A stretch of 64,000 nt of DNA from assembly GCF_000348745.1 (NCBI RefSeq), contig NC_020812.1, positions 2,117,444 through 2,181,443 on the forward strand, read 5' to 3'. The notes beneath the pieces were generated by a model. It was given only the letters and a program-made list of their open reading frames with translations, did no database searches and was not told the DNA's origin. The position numbers and the translations under genes are program-made. The DNA comes from Micavibrio aeruginosavorus EPB. GTDB taxonomy: Bacteria > Pseudomonadota > Alphaproteobacteria > Micavibrionales > Micavibrionaceae. Positions 1 to 9,540 of this stretch are shown here, one piece after another; within the stretch, counting starts at the first letter, position 1, and the number at the start of each line of letters is the position of its first letter.

Positions 1-48
1 GCTTTTTTAAGAGCCTAGCATCGGCACCCCACCGACGCAAAGATAAAG

Positions 49-83
49 AAAAACACCCCGTCCAGATGGATCGGGGTGTTTTT
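49..83 (-). terminator. Rho-independent terminator after nusG
   Basis: A perfect 12-bp inverted repeat (49-60 with 72-83) has GC-rich inner pairs and A/T outer pairs. Read on the minus strand, the hairpin ends in a T run just downstream of nusG. The symmetric A/T ends would let it work in both directions. Confidence 0.85.
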
Positions 84-106
84 GAAAACTCTTCGACGCC
101 GAAAAA

Positions 107-640
107 TTAGGCGATTTTTTCCACCTGCGTGAATTCCAGTTCCACCGGGGTCGCGCGGCCGAAGATGGACACGGACACTTTCAGGCGGCCCTTCTCTTCA
201 TCGATGTCTTCAACAACACCGTTGAAGGATGCGAACGGACCTTCGGCCACTTTCACTTCTTCGCCGATATCGAACATCACGCTCGGGCGCGGACGCTCAA
301 CGCCCTCTTGGATTTGTTTCAGCAGGCGTTCGGCCTCTTTCTCGCTGATCGGGGACGGACGGTTGCCGGCGCCCAGGAAACCCGTCACTTTCGGCGTATC
401 TTTCACCAAGTGCCAGACTTCGTCGCTCATATCCAGTTTGGCCAGAACATAGCCCGGGAAGAATTTGCGCTCGGCGTTGACCTTCTGGCCACGGCGCATT
501 TCCATCACTTCTTCGGTCGGAACCATGATTTGTTCCACGCGATCTTCCAGACCGTGTTTCTTTGCCTTTTCCATCAGGGATTCGGCAACTTTGTTCTCAA
601 AACCGGAATAGACGTGCAACACATACCAACGTTTTGCCAT
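107..640 (-). CDS. nusG: Transcription termination/antitermination factor NusG
   Basis: 177 residues, the usual NusG length. The NGN domain (about residues 4-115) starts with KRWYVLHVYSGFENKV and contains the FFPGYVLAKL segment. The KOW domain follows (about 125-177, with GPFASFNGVVEDID). NusG binds the RNA polymerase clamp, suppresses pausing, and links polymerase to Rho or to ribosomal S10. An upstream GAGAGA lies about 7 bases before the ATG. It sits 59 bases downstream of secE in the conserved secE-nusG order; ribosomal protein genes would be expected beyond the left edge. Nothing unusual is seen. Confidence 0.97.
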   Translation of the reverse strand: MAKRWYVLHVYSGFENKVAESLMEKAKKHGLEDRVEQIMVPTEEVMEMRRGQKVNAERKFFPGYVLAKLDMSDEVWHLVKDTPKVTGFLGAGNRPSPISEKEAERLLKQIQEGVERPRPSVMFDIGEEVKVAEGPFASFNGVVEDIDEEKGRLKVSVSIFGRATPVELEFTQVEKIA

Positions 641-699
641 TTCAATCTCTCTTCGTTTTTGGTGTTCGTTTAAATCTGTTTCAAAACTGTCCGTTGGAC

Positions 700-897
700 C
701 TAACCACCGAGGCCAATGATAAATTGCACCAGGAAGGCAATGATCTGGTCGGCGGTAAACAGGAAGATGGCCGCAATCGTCACCATGATAAACACGGCGA
801 TCGTGCTGACCGTGGTTTCCTTGCGGGTCGGCCAGGTGACCTTTTTCATTTCGGCCTTCACTTGGCGGAAATATGCAACAGGGTTCAATTTTGCCAT
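700..897 (-). CDS. secE: Protein translocase subunit SecE
   Basis: A 65-residue single-span SecE of the short bacterial type. It has the conserved amphipathic segment KAEMKKVTWPTRKE followed by one hydrophobic helix (about residues 33-58). SecE clamps SecY in the inner-membrane translocon. I place the start at the ATG at 897 because AAAGGA lies 9 bases upstream; a TTG three codons earlier (906) would sit directly against that ribosome-binding site. It is transcribed towards nusG. It is separated from tRNA-Trp, its usual neighbour, by dusB on the other strand. Confidence 0.95.
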   Translation of the reverse strand: MAKLNPVAYFRQVKAEMKKVTWPTRKETTVSTIAVFIMVTIAAIFLFTADQIIAFLVQFIIGLGG

Positions 898-1142
898 TTC
901 AATCAATCCTTTAAGCGCAGTTTAACGCGGATCTTTTCCACCACAGGTTCGTATCGCGGCGGGGCCGTTTTCGAAGAACCAGATTGTCGGGGAGATAAGA
1001 TAAGGATTTTTAGCCCAAGCGCAGTCGGATTGCCAGTGAAAAATAGCGTCCACCAGGCCCGCCCGCACTTTTCTCTGTTATTCATAAGCCGATCAAGGCA
1101 TAAAATGGCCCCATACCCGCACAGCGTGAGGCAACACCCCGA

Positions 1143-2111
1143 ATGGGCTTTTTGATTGGCAATATCGACATTCCGGACCCCGTGTTTCTGGCGCCCATGT
1201 CGGGCATCAGCGACCTGCCCTTTCGCCGGTTGGTCAAACGCCATGGCGCGGGCCTCGTCTTTTCGGAAATGATCGCCAGCCGCGCCACGTTGCAGGAAGA
1301 AACCCAATCCCTGCGCATCAATGCCGATAATTACGCCGAAGAATTCCCCATGGCCGTGCAACTGGCCGGATGCGAACCCGACATCATGGCCGAAGCCGCC
1401 AAAATCAATGTCGGGCGCGGCGCCGCCATTATCGACATCAATTTCGGCTGCCCGGTGAAAAAGATCGTCAAAAAATTCGCGGGCTCGGCCCTGATGAAGG
1501 ATGAACCACTGGCCTGCGCCATTATGGAGGCCACGGTAAAGGCCGTCACCGTTCCCGTCACGGTCAAGATGCGGCTGGGCTGGGACGACGACAACCTCAA
1601 CGCCCCGCGCCTGGCCAAAATGGCCGAAGATGTTGGCGTACAAATGGTCACCGTCCATGGCCGCACACGGTGCCAGATGTACAAGGGCGAAGCGAATTGG
1701 GATGCCGTACGTGCGGTCAAGGACGCCGTCAAAATTCCCGTGGTGATCAACGGCGATATCCTGACCCCCGAAGACGCACAGGCCGCCCTGCAAGCCTCGG
1801 GCGCGGATGGCGTAATGATCGGGCGCGGCAGTTGCGGCAAGCCATGGGTTTTAAAACAAACGATGGATTACCTGCGCACCGGCACCGCCAGCGCCGCGCC
1901 ACCAGACGCCGAACGCCTGCGCATCATTCGGGACCATTACGACGCCATCATTGATTATTACGGCGAATTCAAAGGCGTCGCCATCGCCCGCAAGCATTTG
2001 TCGTGGTACGCCACCGACATGCAAGGCGCCTCCGAATTCCGCGACCGCATCAACAAGGAAAAAGACCCCACCATCGTCCGCCGGATGGTGGATGAGCAGT
2101 TTGCGGCGTAA
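1143..2111 (+). CDS. dusB: tRNA-dihydrouridine synthase, DusB/NifR3 family
   Basis: 322 residues, normal for Dus enzymes. It is a flavin TIM barrel that reduces uridines in the tRNA D-loop using NAD(P)H. Visible family signatures are [14 protein letters not shown] near the N terminus, the catalytic-cysteine region [11 protein letters not shown] (about 98-108), [21 protein letters not shown], and the FMN-phosphate region NGDI...[10 protein letters not shown]. The upstream sequence is weak (GTGAGG about 11 bases before the ATG). In many alphaproteobacteria nifR3 precedes ntrBC; here it stands alone, divergent from secE and convergent with tRNA-Trp, splitting the usual tRNA-Trp-secE-nusG cluster. 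Confidence 0.95.
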   Translation: MGFLIGNIDIPDPVFLAPMSGISDLPFRRLVKRHGAGLVFSEMIASRATLQEETQSLRINADNYAEEFPMAVQLAGCEPDIMAEAAKINVGRGAAIIDINFGCPVKKIVKKFAGSALMKDEPLACAIMEATVKAVTVPVTVKMRLGWDDDNLNAPRLAKMAEDVGVQMVTVHGRTRCQMYKGEANWDAVRAVKDAVKIPVVINGDILTPEDAQAALQASGADGVMIGRGSCGKPWVLKQTMDYLRTGTASAAPPDAERLRIIRDHYDAIIDYYGEFKGVAIARKHLSWYATDMQGASEFRDRINKEKDPTIVRRMVDEQFAA

Positions 2112-2115
2112 GATT

Positions 2116-2191
2116 TTCGGCTGAATTGTCTGAGAAAAATGGCAGGGCCCGCGTGCGCTTGCACGCAGACATAAATAAGGGCTCGAACCCC
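2116..2191 (-). pseudogene. tRNA-Trp 3'-end remnant (imperfect duplicate)
   Basis: The stretch 2116-2147 repeats the sequence at and beyond the 3' end of tRNA-Trp (2251-2282): TTCGGCTG, then GAGAAAA-TGGCAGGG. A second match, GGGCTCGAACCC (2179-2190), copies the T-arm. Between the two blocks is a perfect hairpin, GCGTGC-GCTT-GCACGC (2151-2166). No anticodon arm can be drawn, so it is not a functional tRNA. It may be the scar of a past integration at tRNA-Trp or a local duplication. Confidence 0.55.
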
Positions 2192-2273
2192 ACGCGTCCG
2201 CGCGGTTGCGCGCCATAACAATGGTGGGCGCGTGCTTATAAACGCGAGTGTTCGGCTGTCTTAATGGAGAAAA

Positions 2274-2349
2274 TGGCAGGGGCAGAAGGGCTCGAACCCT
2301 CGACCTACGGTTTTGGAGACCGTCGCTCTACCAACTGAGCTATACCCCT
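2274..2349 (-). tRNA. tRNA-Trp (anticodon CCA)
   Basis: A 76-base cloverleaf including an encoded CCA end. The acceptor AGGGGTA pairs with TGCCCCT with one G-U. D-arm GCTC...GAGC, anticodon loop CTCCAAA (CCA at 2314-2316) and T-arm with GTTCGAGCC are all present. It lies in the ancestral tuf/tRNA-Trp/secE/nusG neighbourhood and is co-oriented with those genes. Confidence 0.97.
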
Positions 2350-2430
2350 GTACCAATCAGGGCCCTTTTTAATCATATCCGGGCCGGGATTTCCAGTGAA
2401 AATTATACACTATACGGGTCCGCCCATACA

Positions 2431-2457
2431 AAAACCCCCGGTCATGCCGGGGGTTTT
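2431..2457 (-). terminator. Terminator after spoVR
   Basis: An 11-bp perfect stem AAAACCCCCGG / CCGGGGGTTTT with a 5-base loop, 20 bases past the spoVR stop, giving a T run on the minus strand. It closes the prkA-yeaH-spoVR operon before tRNA-Trp. Confidence 0.85.
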
Positions 2458-2477
2458 GTTAACGGATGCGATGAAGC

Positions 2478-4163
2478 TTAGATATTGTACTTCATCTTGT
2501 CGCCGAGTTTCAGGCCACGCTCCGCCGCACTGGTGGGCATGGAGATCGTTGCGGATACGGTCCCTTCCGGGCTGACCGAGTGGATCACAACCGGGTGGCC
2601 CCACAGGCTGTACAGATGTTTCAGCACGCCCTTGGTGTTTTCTTCGTGCAGCGGGCGATATTTAAACATCTTGTGCTGCAGGGTCAGGCTGCGGTCACCG
2701 CGGTAGTTGTAACCAGCCACCTCGATCGCCGGCTCGCGCTCGGCCAGACGGTATTGGGCAGCCAGACGTTCGGCAATCACCTTGTACCCATCCGGGTTTT
2801 GGACCGCGTCAACGACTAGGAATTCCTCCAGCTCGTCATCATGGATGTTGAACATACCCATGTCGCGGATCACTTTCGGGGACAGGAACTGTTCGATGAA
2901 GCTTTCATCTTTGAAATTCTGCATCGCCCATTTCAGCGTCGGCAGCCATTCCTTGCCGGCGATGTCCGGGAAATATTCACGGTCTTCGTCCGTCGGGTTT
3001 TCGCACATGCGCTTGATGTCTTGGTAAATCGCAAAGCCCAGCGCATAGGGGTTCCAGCCGCTGTAATACGGGCTGTCGAATTCCGGTTGGAACAAAACGC
3101 CGCAATGCGATTGGACGAATTCCATCGACATACCATCGTCGATCAAATCCATTTCGTGCAGATCATTCATGATCGTGTAGTGCCAGAAGCTGGCCCAGCC
3201 TTCGTTCATCACCTGGGTCTGGCGCTGCGGATAGAAATATTGGGACAGGTCGCTGACCCGGCGCAACAAATCACGCTGCCACTCCTGCAAATGCGGGGCA
3301 TAGGCCGCAACATAACGCAGCAGGTTTTCTTCCAGATCGGCGGGGAAGTGTTGTTTTTCACCGTTATCATTCGCGGCGTTGTTAAACGCATCACGGAAGA
3401 TCGGGCTGTCCATCAACGGGTTGACGTTTTGCTGACGGATTTCTTCCAGTTGGGCACGACGGGCCGCTTCTTCCTGCGGGGTGCGGCGTTGCGGCTTGTT
3501 ATAACGGTTTACGCCATAATTTTGCAGCGCGTGCGCGGCATCCAGAACCTTTTCAACTTCTTCCTGGCCATACTTGTCTTCATAGCGCAGGACGGCTTCG
3601 CACATTGCGGCCTGATCCGCCAAAATGTTCCGCGGTTTTGTAAACTGCTTGAACATATGGTTGCCCTTGAAGAAGGAATTGTGGCCATAGCTGGCGTGGG
3701 CAATCACCAGCATCTGCATGGTTTTGGTGTTGCTGTCCATGCAATAGGCAATCGCCGGATCGGTGTTAATGACGATCTCGTACGCCAGACCGGAACGCCC
3801 CTGATTATAGGACTTCCCTTCCTGTTCGCGCTGCATGCCAAAGGACCAGTGCGGATAGCTTTCCGGCAGACCAACGGATGCGTACAGATCCAGCATCGTT
3901 TCCGCGGAAATAATTTCAATGCGGTTTTTATAGGTATCCAGGCCATATTTATCATGGGCCAGAATGGAAATGACCTTGTCCGCCAGCTCAATCCAGTTGC
4001 GCGGAATATCTTTATCCTCGGCTCCCGGGACCAACTGCAATTTATAGTCCCAGTCATCCGCCTTTTTAAAGACGTCGCGACCATCGACATAATTGCTCAG
4101 CAATTCGTCAATTTTTTGTGCCGGGGTCAGAACCTGTTCTGTTTTCTTTTTTTCTTTTGCCAT
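2478..4163 (-). CDS. spoVR: SpoVR family protein (YcgB-like)
   Basis: 561 residues, close to E. coli YcgB. Family hallmarks are visible: YPHWSFG near residue 105, SGLAYEIVINTDP, AHASYGHNSFFKGN, NEGWASFWHYTIMNDLHE and NPYALGFAIYQDI. The biochemical role of SpoVR is not established; it is named for a spore-cortex defect in Bacillus and is stress- or stationary-phase induced elsewhere. Here it is the last gene of prkA-yeaH-spoVR, a conserved trio thought to act in one pathway, 51 bases after yeaH and followed by a strong terminator. Confidence 0.93.
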   Translation of the reverse strand: MAKEKKKTEQVLTPAQKIDELLSNYVDGRDVFKKADDWDYKLQLVPGAEDKDIPRNWIELADKVISILAHDKYGLDTYKNRIEIISAETMLDLYASVGLPESYPHWSFGMQREQEGKSYNQGRSGLAYEIVINTDPAIAYCMDSNTKTMQMLVIAHASYGHNSFFKGNHMFKQFTKPRNILADQAAMCEAVLRYEDKYGQEEVEKVLDAAHALQNYGVNRYNKPQRRTPQEEAARRAQLEEIRQQNVNPLMDSPIFRDAFNNAANDNGEKQHFPADLEENLLRYVAAYAPHLQEWQRDLLRRVSDLSQYFYPQRQTQVMNEGWASFWHYTIMNDLHEMDLIDDGMSMEFVQSHCGVLFQPEFDSPYYSGWNPYALGFAIYQDIKRMCENPTDEDREYFPDIAGKEWLPTLKWAMQNFKDESFIEQFLSPKVIRDMGMFNIHDDELEEFLVVDAVQNPDGYKVIAERLAAQYRLAEREPAIEVAGYNYRGDRSLTLQHKMFKYRPLHEENTKGVLKHLYSLWGHPVVIHSVSPEGTVSATISMPTSAAERGLKLGDKMKYNI

Positions 4164-4214
4164 CTTTTAACTCTTTTATCGTGCAGCGTTTTTAACGTTC
4201 AGCCGAATTGGCAA

Positions 4215-5672
4215 TTAAACCATGTCCAACGAGGCCGGGCGCAAATTCGCGCTGACATTCGTTCCAGCACTGCGGCGTTGGAAAAATTCACGGAAGATCG
4301 GGAAAATTTCCTGACGGTTGCGGATCTGCCCCATCCAGAATTGATCCGGGTGCTTGGCCTGAATTTCCGCATACATGTGCCACAGATTCTGGTGATCGCG
4401 CGGCGTAATTTCCGTGTAGAAATAGGCCTGCATATCCTTCAACAGATCTTCGATCATCGGTTTGCACGCACGGGTATCGTCGGCCCAGTTGTCGCCGTCC
4501 GATGCTTGTGCGCCATAGATGTTCCAGTTGCCGTCACCATAACGCTGGTCAATGATTTGACGCGTCAATTGCAACGCCGAAGACACCGTCGTGCCGCCGG
4601 TTTCGCGACCATAGAAGAATTCCTTCTCGTCCACTTCCTTCGCTTCGGTGTGGTGGCGCACGAAAACGATGTCCGTTTTCAAATAGTGGCGCTTCAGGAA
4701 GCGGTAGAGCAGGAAGTAGAAAATCTTCGCCTGATCTTTGTGTTCCTGCGTCATCGAACCGGATACGTCCATGATGCAAATCATCACAGCCTTGGAATTC
4801 GGCAACGGCTTTTTCGTATCAAAACGATATTTCAGGTCGGTGGATTCGTTCCAGGCGGCCGCGTTTCTCAGACCCGGCGCCAGTTTTTTGATCTCGGCGT
4901 CTATTTCAGCCATGCGCTTGGAATCGTTCGGCTCAACCGCCGCACCAAATTCAGCGCTCAACTTCACGATCTGTCCCTTGATCCCGCGAATACGCTGGGC
5001 CATCGGCATTTCGGTCGGTTTCACCACTTTCACCTTGGCGGGGTCCGCTGGCGGGACGTAATCCGGCGCGTAAGCGCGCAGGATTTCGCGCTTTTCCTGC
5101 AGCAACGCCAGCATTTTGCGGTTGGCGTTCGCGCTCATACCCATGACGCGGCCCAGTTTTTCCGACTTGGAACGCGCCAGATCCAATTTGCTGTGCGGAC
5201 CGGAGGACACGATACCGGCGCGCTGACGTTTATATTTCGTCAGGTCGGCTTCGCGTTTTTCTTCCAGGTTCGGCAATTCCAGATCGTCGAACAGATATTT
5301 CAGGAATTCTTCTTCAGACAAATGGAAGGTGAAATCATCTTCACCGCCACCATTCTGGCCAGCACCCTCGCCATTGCCACCGCTGCCGCCGCCATTCGGG
5401 CGACGGAAACGCTCACCACCAATAAATTCCTTGTTGCCCGGGTGAACGATATCGTTGATACCGCCCTGACCGTGGCTGATGTGCGGCTGTTTCAAATCGC
5501 GTTTGGGGATACTGACATCCGTGCCACCCGCCCCAATGTCGGTGACGTTGCCATCGCTGATCGCGCGATCGACAGCCTTTTTGATGTAACCTTTGTAACG
5601 CTCACGAAAACGGCGGCGACTGGCGGTTGTTTGCCCGCTGGATTGACCACGACGGTCGATGATCTCGCTCAC
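4215..5672 (-). CDS. yeaH: YeaH/YhbH family protein with VWA-like domain (DUF444)
   Basis: 485 residues, matching the DUF444 family. It has a basic N terminus, a Gly/Asn-rich linker (about 91-111), the FHLSEEEFLKYLFDDLELP block, and a C-terminal von Willebrand A-like fold. That fold carries the MIDAS-type motif MDVSGSMTQEHK (DVSGS at 302-306) and the later VSSALQLT segment. The likely role is metal-dependent protein contact in the PrkA stress pathway. It is the middle gene of prkA-yeaH-spoVR, with about 170 bases to prkA and 51 to spoVR. No truncation is seen. Confidence 0.93.
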   Translation of the reverse strand: MSEIIDRRGQSSGQTTASRRRFRERYKGYIKKAVDRAISDGNVTDIGAGGTDVSIPKRDLKQPHISHGQGGINDIVHPGNKEFIGGERFRRPNGGGSGGNGEGAGQNGGGEDDFTFHLSEEEFLKYLFDDLELPNLEEKREADLTKYKRQRAGIVSSGPHSKLDLARSKSEKLGRVMGMSANANRKMLALLQEKREILRAYAPDYVPPADPAKVKVVKPTEMPMAQRIRGIKGQIVKLSAEFGAAVEPNDSKRMAEIDAEIKKLAPGLRNAAAWNESTDLKYRFDTKKPLPNSKAVMICIMDVSGSMTQEHKDQAKIFYFLLYRFLKRHYLKTDIVFVRHHTEAKEVDEKEFFYGRETGGTTVSSALQLTRQIIDQRYGDGNWNIYGAQASDGDNWADDTRACKPMIEDLLKDMQAYFYTEITPRDHQNLWHMYAEIQAKHPDQFWMGQIRNRQEIFPIFREFFQRRSAGTNVSANLRPASLDMV

Positions 5673-5844
5673 AGCTCTTCTCCCTGAAGAATTTTTTTAT
5701 TGTTTACGCTATGCAACGCGGTTTAGGCGAAATAAGCAAGCTTTTTCACGGCGTTCCATCGGAATAGACACAGCGCGGAACACCCTCCCCAATGGGTTTG
5801 TATTCCGCGCTGCACCAGATTCGAGTTTAGATCAGGTCGTAAAA

Positions 5845-7875
5845 TTAACCCAATGTCGGCTTGCTCTTGCGCACGCGGGAATACCATTCGGTCAGAACGC
5901 GTGTCTGCGCCTCGGTATAACCTTTTTCGCCCATGCTCTTCACAAACTCTTCGTGACGCTCCTTGGCCTTCTTATCCGCTTTAGCGGTGTAAGAGATCAC
6001 CGGCAGGATGTCTTCCATGCTGGTAAACATGCCTTTTTCGATCACGTTGGCCAACGGTTTGTACGATGTCCAGGCCGGGTTTTTGCCGCCATTGTTGGCG
6101 CGCGCCCGCAGGACATAGTTCACGACTTCGTTACGGAAGTCTTTGCCGTTCATGATGCCAGCCGGTTTTTCGAACTTTTGCAGCTCTTCTTCCAGATCTT
6201 CACGGGACATCGTCAGGTTCGTTTCCTGGTCACGGTAATCATGATCCTGGATCCAGTGATCTGCATACAGAACGTACTGGTCGAACTTGTTCTGGCCAAA
6301 TTCCTTGTAGCTCTGGATATAGGCCGTGCTGATCTCACGACCAACAAAGTCGACATATTTCGGCAGCAGGAATTCCTTGATCAGGTTGATATAGCTTTTT
6401 GTCGTCTCGTCACCAAGCTGCTCTTTCTTGATGCGATCTTCCAGAACATTCATCAGACGGATCGGATCGGCGCTGACTTCGTCACTGGCTTCGTTGAAGA
6501 CTTTGGACAGGGTTTTGAACGCCCAACGGGTGTCAGAACCATTCATGCCTTCTTCGATGCCGGCTTCGTCACGATAATCCGTGTACGGCTTCGCTTTTTT
6601 GTCGGTCTCTTTCAGGTTTTCACCGTTATAGACGCGCATTTTGGAATAAACGGTCGAGTGGGCCGTCGGCTTCAGACGGGTCATAACGGACCATTCAGCC
6701 AGCATTTCCAGCGTACCCGGCGCAACCGGAGCCTTGGCCAGAGCACTGTTTTTCAACAGTTTCTGGTAAATTTTCAGCTCTTCGTCAACGCGCAGCGTGT
6801 ACGGCACGCGTACCAGATAGGTACGAGCCAGGAAGGCTTCGTTCTCTCTGTTGCTGCGGAATTTTGCCCATTCGGATTCGTTCGAGTGAGCCAGAATGAT
6901 ACCGTTGAACGGGATCATCCCGATGTTTTCCGGGCTGGAGAAGTTGCCTTCCTGCGTTGCGGTCAGCAACGGGTGCAGCGTCTTGATCGGCGCCTTGAAC
7001 ATTTCAACGAATTCCATGATACCGCGGTTACCTGTGCACAGGCCGCCGGAGTATGCGAAGGAACGCTGATCTTTCTGGGAGTACATTTCCAGTTTACGAA
7101 CATCGGTTTTACCAACCAATGCGGAAATGTCCTGCGTGTTTTCGTCAGCCGGTTCAGTTTTGGAGATACCAACCTGATCCAGCTTGGACGGCCAACGCTT
7201 CACCACTTTGAATTTGGACATATCGCCGCCAAATTCTTTCAGTTTCTGCACGGCCCACGGGGACATAATGCCCTTCATGTAGCGGCGTTCAATGCCATAG
7301 GTTTCCTCCATGACGTCGGCCAGCGTGCCGCTCCCAACACGCTTGCTCGGATCAAACAGACCCAGCGGGTCTTCGTTGACCGGGGAGTATTCCAGAACCG
7401 TTTTGCCAGTTTTTTCACCAGCATCATCCAGCTCGTCGACTTCAGCGGCCAACGTGTAGAACGGCTCTTGCTCCATCAGCTCTTTCAAGCGTTCAGCCAG
7501 AGAGGATTTCGCGCTACCAACCGGGCCCAGCAAATACAGAATCTGCTTGCTTTCTTCCAGGCCCTGCGCAGCGGCTTTCAGGAATTTTGTGATTTCGGAG
7601 ATCGTGTCTTCCATACCGTAGAAGTCGGAGAATGCCGGGTAGACATTCAGAACACGGTTGCTGAAAATACGGGACAGTTTCGGGTCCGCGCTGGTGTCCA
7701 GCTTTTCCGGCTCGCCAATCGCCTTCAACAGGCGCTCGTGCGCGTTGGCGTAAGCCCATTTATCTTGTTTGCAAAGTTCGAGATATTCGCTCAGGGAAAT
7801 CGGAGCATCTTGCTGCTTGTTGACATAATCTTCTTGGAGTTGCCCCAAGATCCCAATGGATTCGTTACTCGACAT
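5845..7875 (-). CDS. prkA: PrkA/YeaG family serine protein kinase (AAA+)
   Basis: 676 residues, slightly longer than E. coli YeaG. The AAA+ core carries a Walker A GPVGSAKS (about 117-124) and ends in a PrkA C-terminal domain. NRGIMEFVEMFKAPIKTLHPLLTATQEG and the HSNESEW segment are typical of PrkA. Family members act in starvation and stress responses; a kinase activity and, in Bacillus, a protease-like role have been reported. It is first in the operon with yeaH and spoVR, so the promoter should lie in 7876-8070. Confidence 0.94.
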   Translation of the reverse strand: MSSNESIGILGQLQEDYVNKQQDAPISLSEYLELCKQDKWAYANAHERLLKAIGEPEKLDTSADPKLSRIFSNRVLNVYPAFSDFYGMEDTISEITKFLKAAAQGLEESKQILYLLGPVGSAKSSLAERLKELMEQEPFYTLAAEVDELDDAGEKTGKTVLEYSPVNEDPLGLFDPSKRVGSGTLADVMEETYGIERRYMKGIMSPWAVQKLKEFGGDMSKFKVVKRWPSKLDQVGISKTEPADENTQDISALVGKTDVRKLEMYSQKDQRSFAYSGGLCTGNRGIMEFVEMFKAPIKTLHPLLTATQEGNFSSPENIGMIPFNGIILAHSNESEWAKFRSNRENEAFLARTYLVRVPYTLRVDEELKIYQKLLKNSALAKAPVAPGTLEMLAEWSVMTRLKPTAHSTVYSKMRVYNGENLKETDKKAKPYTDYRDEAGIEEGMNGSDTRWAFKTLSKVFNEASDEVSADPIRLMNVLEDRIKKEQLGDETTKSYINLIKEFLLPKYVDFVGREISTAYIQSYKEFGQNKFDQYVLYADHWIQDHDYRDQETNLTMSREDLEEELQKFEKPAGIMNGKDFRNEVVNYVLRARANNGGKNPAWTSYKPLANVIEKGMFTSMEDILPVISYTAKADKKAKERHEEFVKSMGEKGYTEAQTRVLTEWYSRVRKSKPTLG

Positions 7876-8071
7876 AGCATTCTCCCTGCTTCTGGTCGTT
7901 TTTTTAAATTCGCTCTTCTTTGCATAAGCGTCATTTACCTAATTTCATTACAAACAACGTGTCAACAAGAAATTGTTCAGAAATTATTAACCACTCACCA
8001 GATTCGTTTTTGCGGCGCGGGGCGTAAAAACAGGAATCGGCAGGAATGCTGGGCCCGGGCATAAAGGTAAA

Positions 8072-8103
8072 AAAATCCCCACCGTTTGCGCGGTGGGGAT
8101 TTT
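8072..8103 (-). terminator. Terminator after tuf
   Basis: A 13-bp perfect stem AAAATCCCCACCG / CGGTGGGGATTTT with a 6-base loop, 29 bases past the tuf stop, with a T run on the minus strand. The region 7876-8071, between this hairpin and prkA, should hold the prkA promoter; I could not place it with confidence. Confidence 0.87.
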
Positions 8104-8132
8104 CTATTTTTCGATCGGTTGATCGTGAAAGA

Positions 8133-9311
8133 TTACTTAATAATCTTGCCAACAACGCCGGCACCGACGGTGCGGCCACCTTCGCGGATAGCGAAGCGCA
8201 GACCTTCGTTCATCGCGATCGGGCAGATCAGTTCGACTTCGAAGTTTACGTTATCGCCAGGCATAACCATTTCCGTGCCAGCCGGCAGGGATACGATGCC
8301 CGTCACGTCCGTCGTACGGAAGTAGAACTGCGGACGGTAGTTCGTGAAGAACGGCGTGTGGCGGCCACCTTCGTCTTTCGACAGAATGTAAGCTTCAGCC
8401 GTGAAGTTCGTGTGCGGGGTAATCGAACCCGGGGCGCACAGAACCTGACCACGCTCAACGTCTTCACGCTTCGTACCACGCAGCAGAGCGCCGATGTTGT
8501 CACCAGCTTCACCGCTGTCCAGCAGTTTGCGGAACATTTCAACGCCCGTTACGGTCGTTTTTTGCGTCGGGCGAATACCAACGATTTCGATCTCTTCGCC
8601 AACTTTCACGATACCCTGCTCAACACGGCCCGTAACAACGGTACCACGGCCAGAGATCGAGAATACGTCTTCAACCGGCATCAGGAACGGCTTGTCCTTC
8701 GGACGGGCCGGGGTCGGGATGTAAGCATCAACAGCTTCCATCAGAGCCTGAATGGCTTTCTCACCGATTTCCGGATCGCGTTTTTCCAAAGCGGCCAGAG
8801 CGGAGCCCTTCACCACCGGAATGTCGTCGCCCGGGAATTCGTATTTGGACAACAGTTCGCGGATTTCCATTTCAACCAGATCCAGCAATTCTGCATCGTC
8901 AACCTGGTCAACTTTGTTCATGAACACAACGATCGCCGGAACGCCAACCTGACGAGCCAACAGAATGTGTTCGCGCGTCTGCGGCATCGGGCCGTCAGCA
9001 GCAGAGCACACCAGAATAGCACCGTCCATCTGTGCCGCACCCGTGATCATGTTCTTCACATAGTCAGCGTGGCCCGGGCAGTCAACGTGCGCGTAGTGGC
9101 GGTTCGCGGTTTCATATTCAACGTGCGACGTGGAAATCGTGATACCACGGGCTTTCTCTTCAGGAGCTTTGTCAATCTGGTCATATGCCAGCGCTTCCTT
9201 CGAAAACTGCTGCGTAATCGCGGCCGTCAACGTCGTCTTACCATGGTCAACGTGACCAATCGTGCCGATGTTTACGTGCGGCTTATTCCGCTCAAACTTA
9301 CCCTTTGCCAT
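8133..9311 (-). CDS. tuf: Translation elongation factor Tu
   Basis: 392 residues, typical EF-Tu. It delivers aminoacyl-tRNA to the ribosomal A site as a GTP complex. GTPase motifs are intact: GHVDHGKT (19-26), DCPGH, NKVD, and the switch I segment EEKARGITI. Domains 2 and 3 are complete, down to the C-terminal [10 protein letters not shown]. It lies in the region where alphaproteobacteria often carry a tuf copy next to tRNA-Trp, but the prkA-yeaH-spoVR operon now separates them. Whether this is the only copy cannot be judged from this window. Confidence 0.98.
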   Translation of the reverse strand: MAKGKFERNKPHVNIGTIGHVDHGKTTLTAAITQQFSKEALAYDQIDKAPEEKARGITISTSHVEYETANRHYAHVDCPGHADYVKNMITGAAQMDGAILVCSAADGPMPQTREHILLARQVGVPAIVVFMNKVDQVDDAELLDLVEMEIRELLSKYEFPGDDIPVVKGSALAALEKRDPEIGEKAIQALMEAVDAYIPTPARPKDKPFLMPVEDVFSISGRGTVVTGRVEQGIVKVGEEIEIVGIRPTQKTTVTGVEMFRKLLDSGEAGDNIGALLRGTKREDVERGQVLCAPGSITPHTNFTAEAYILSKDEGGRHTPFFTNYRPQFYFRTTDVTGIVSLPAGTEMVMPGDNVNFEVELICPIAMNEGLRFAIREGGRTVGAGVVGKIIK

Positions 9312-9404
9312 TTCTAGTCTCTCCTAAGTTTTTGGAAATGTTAAAATAGCGCGGCACCCTATCGACATTGGCGGAAACGGACGCCTCCAGCGCATTAGGT
9401 TGAG

Positions 9405-9433
9405 GGTTTAAGAAAGTTGACGCGCCGTGTCAA
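9405..9433 (-). promoter_or_regulatory. Candidate sigma-70 promoter of tuf
   Basis: On the minus strand a perfect -35 TTGACA (9428-9433) is followed after 17 bases by a weak -10 TAAACC (9405-9410), about 90 bases upstream of the tuf ATG. The -35 lies within a small palindrome TTGAC-N7-GTCAA. The rest of 9312-9540 shows no gene. Confidence 0.45.
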
Positions 9434-9540
9434 CTGGTTTTAACGCCACGGTTTTTATGGATCTTTTTCATGGTTTTTCATAGGGCGCGGCCGCAACGCC
9501 CCCATAACCATAATTCACCGGGCCCTCATCCAACGGACCC

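Noticed and set aside
2841-8064. Long plus-strand open frames opposite spoVR, yeaH and prkA.
   Set aside because: The minus-strand proteins are complete and conserved; the opposite frames give repetitive Phe/Arg/Gln-rich sequence with no ribosome-binding site or known motif.
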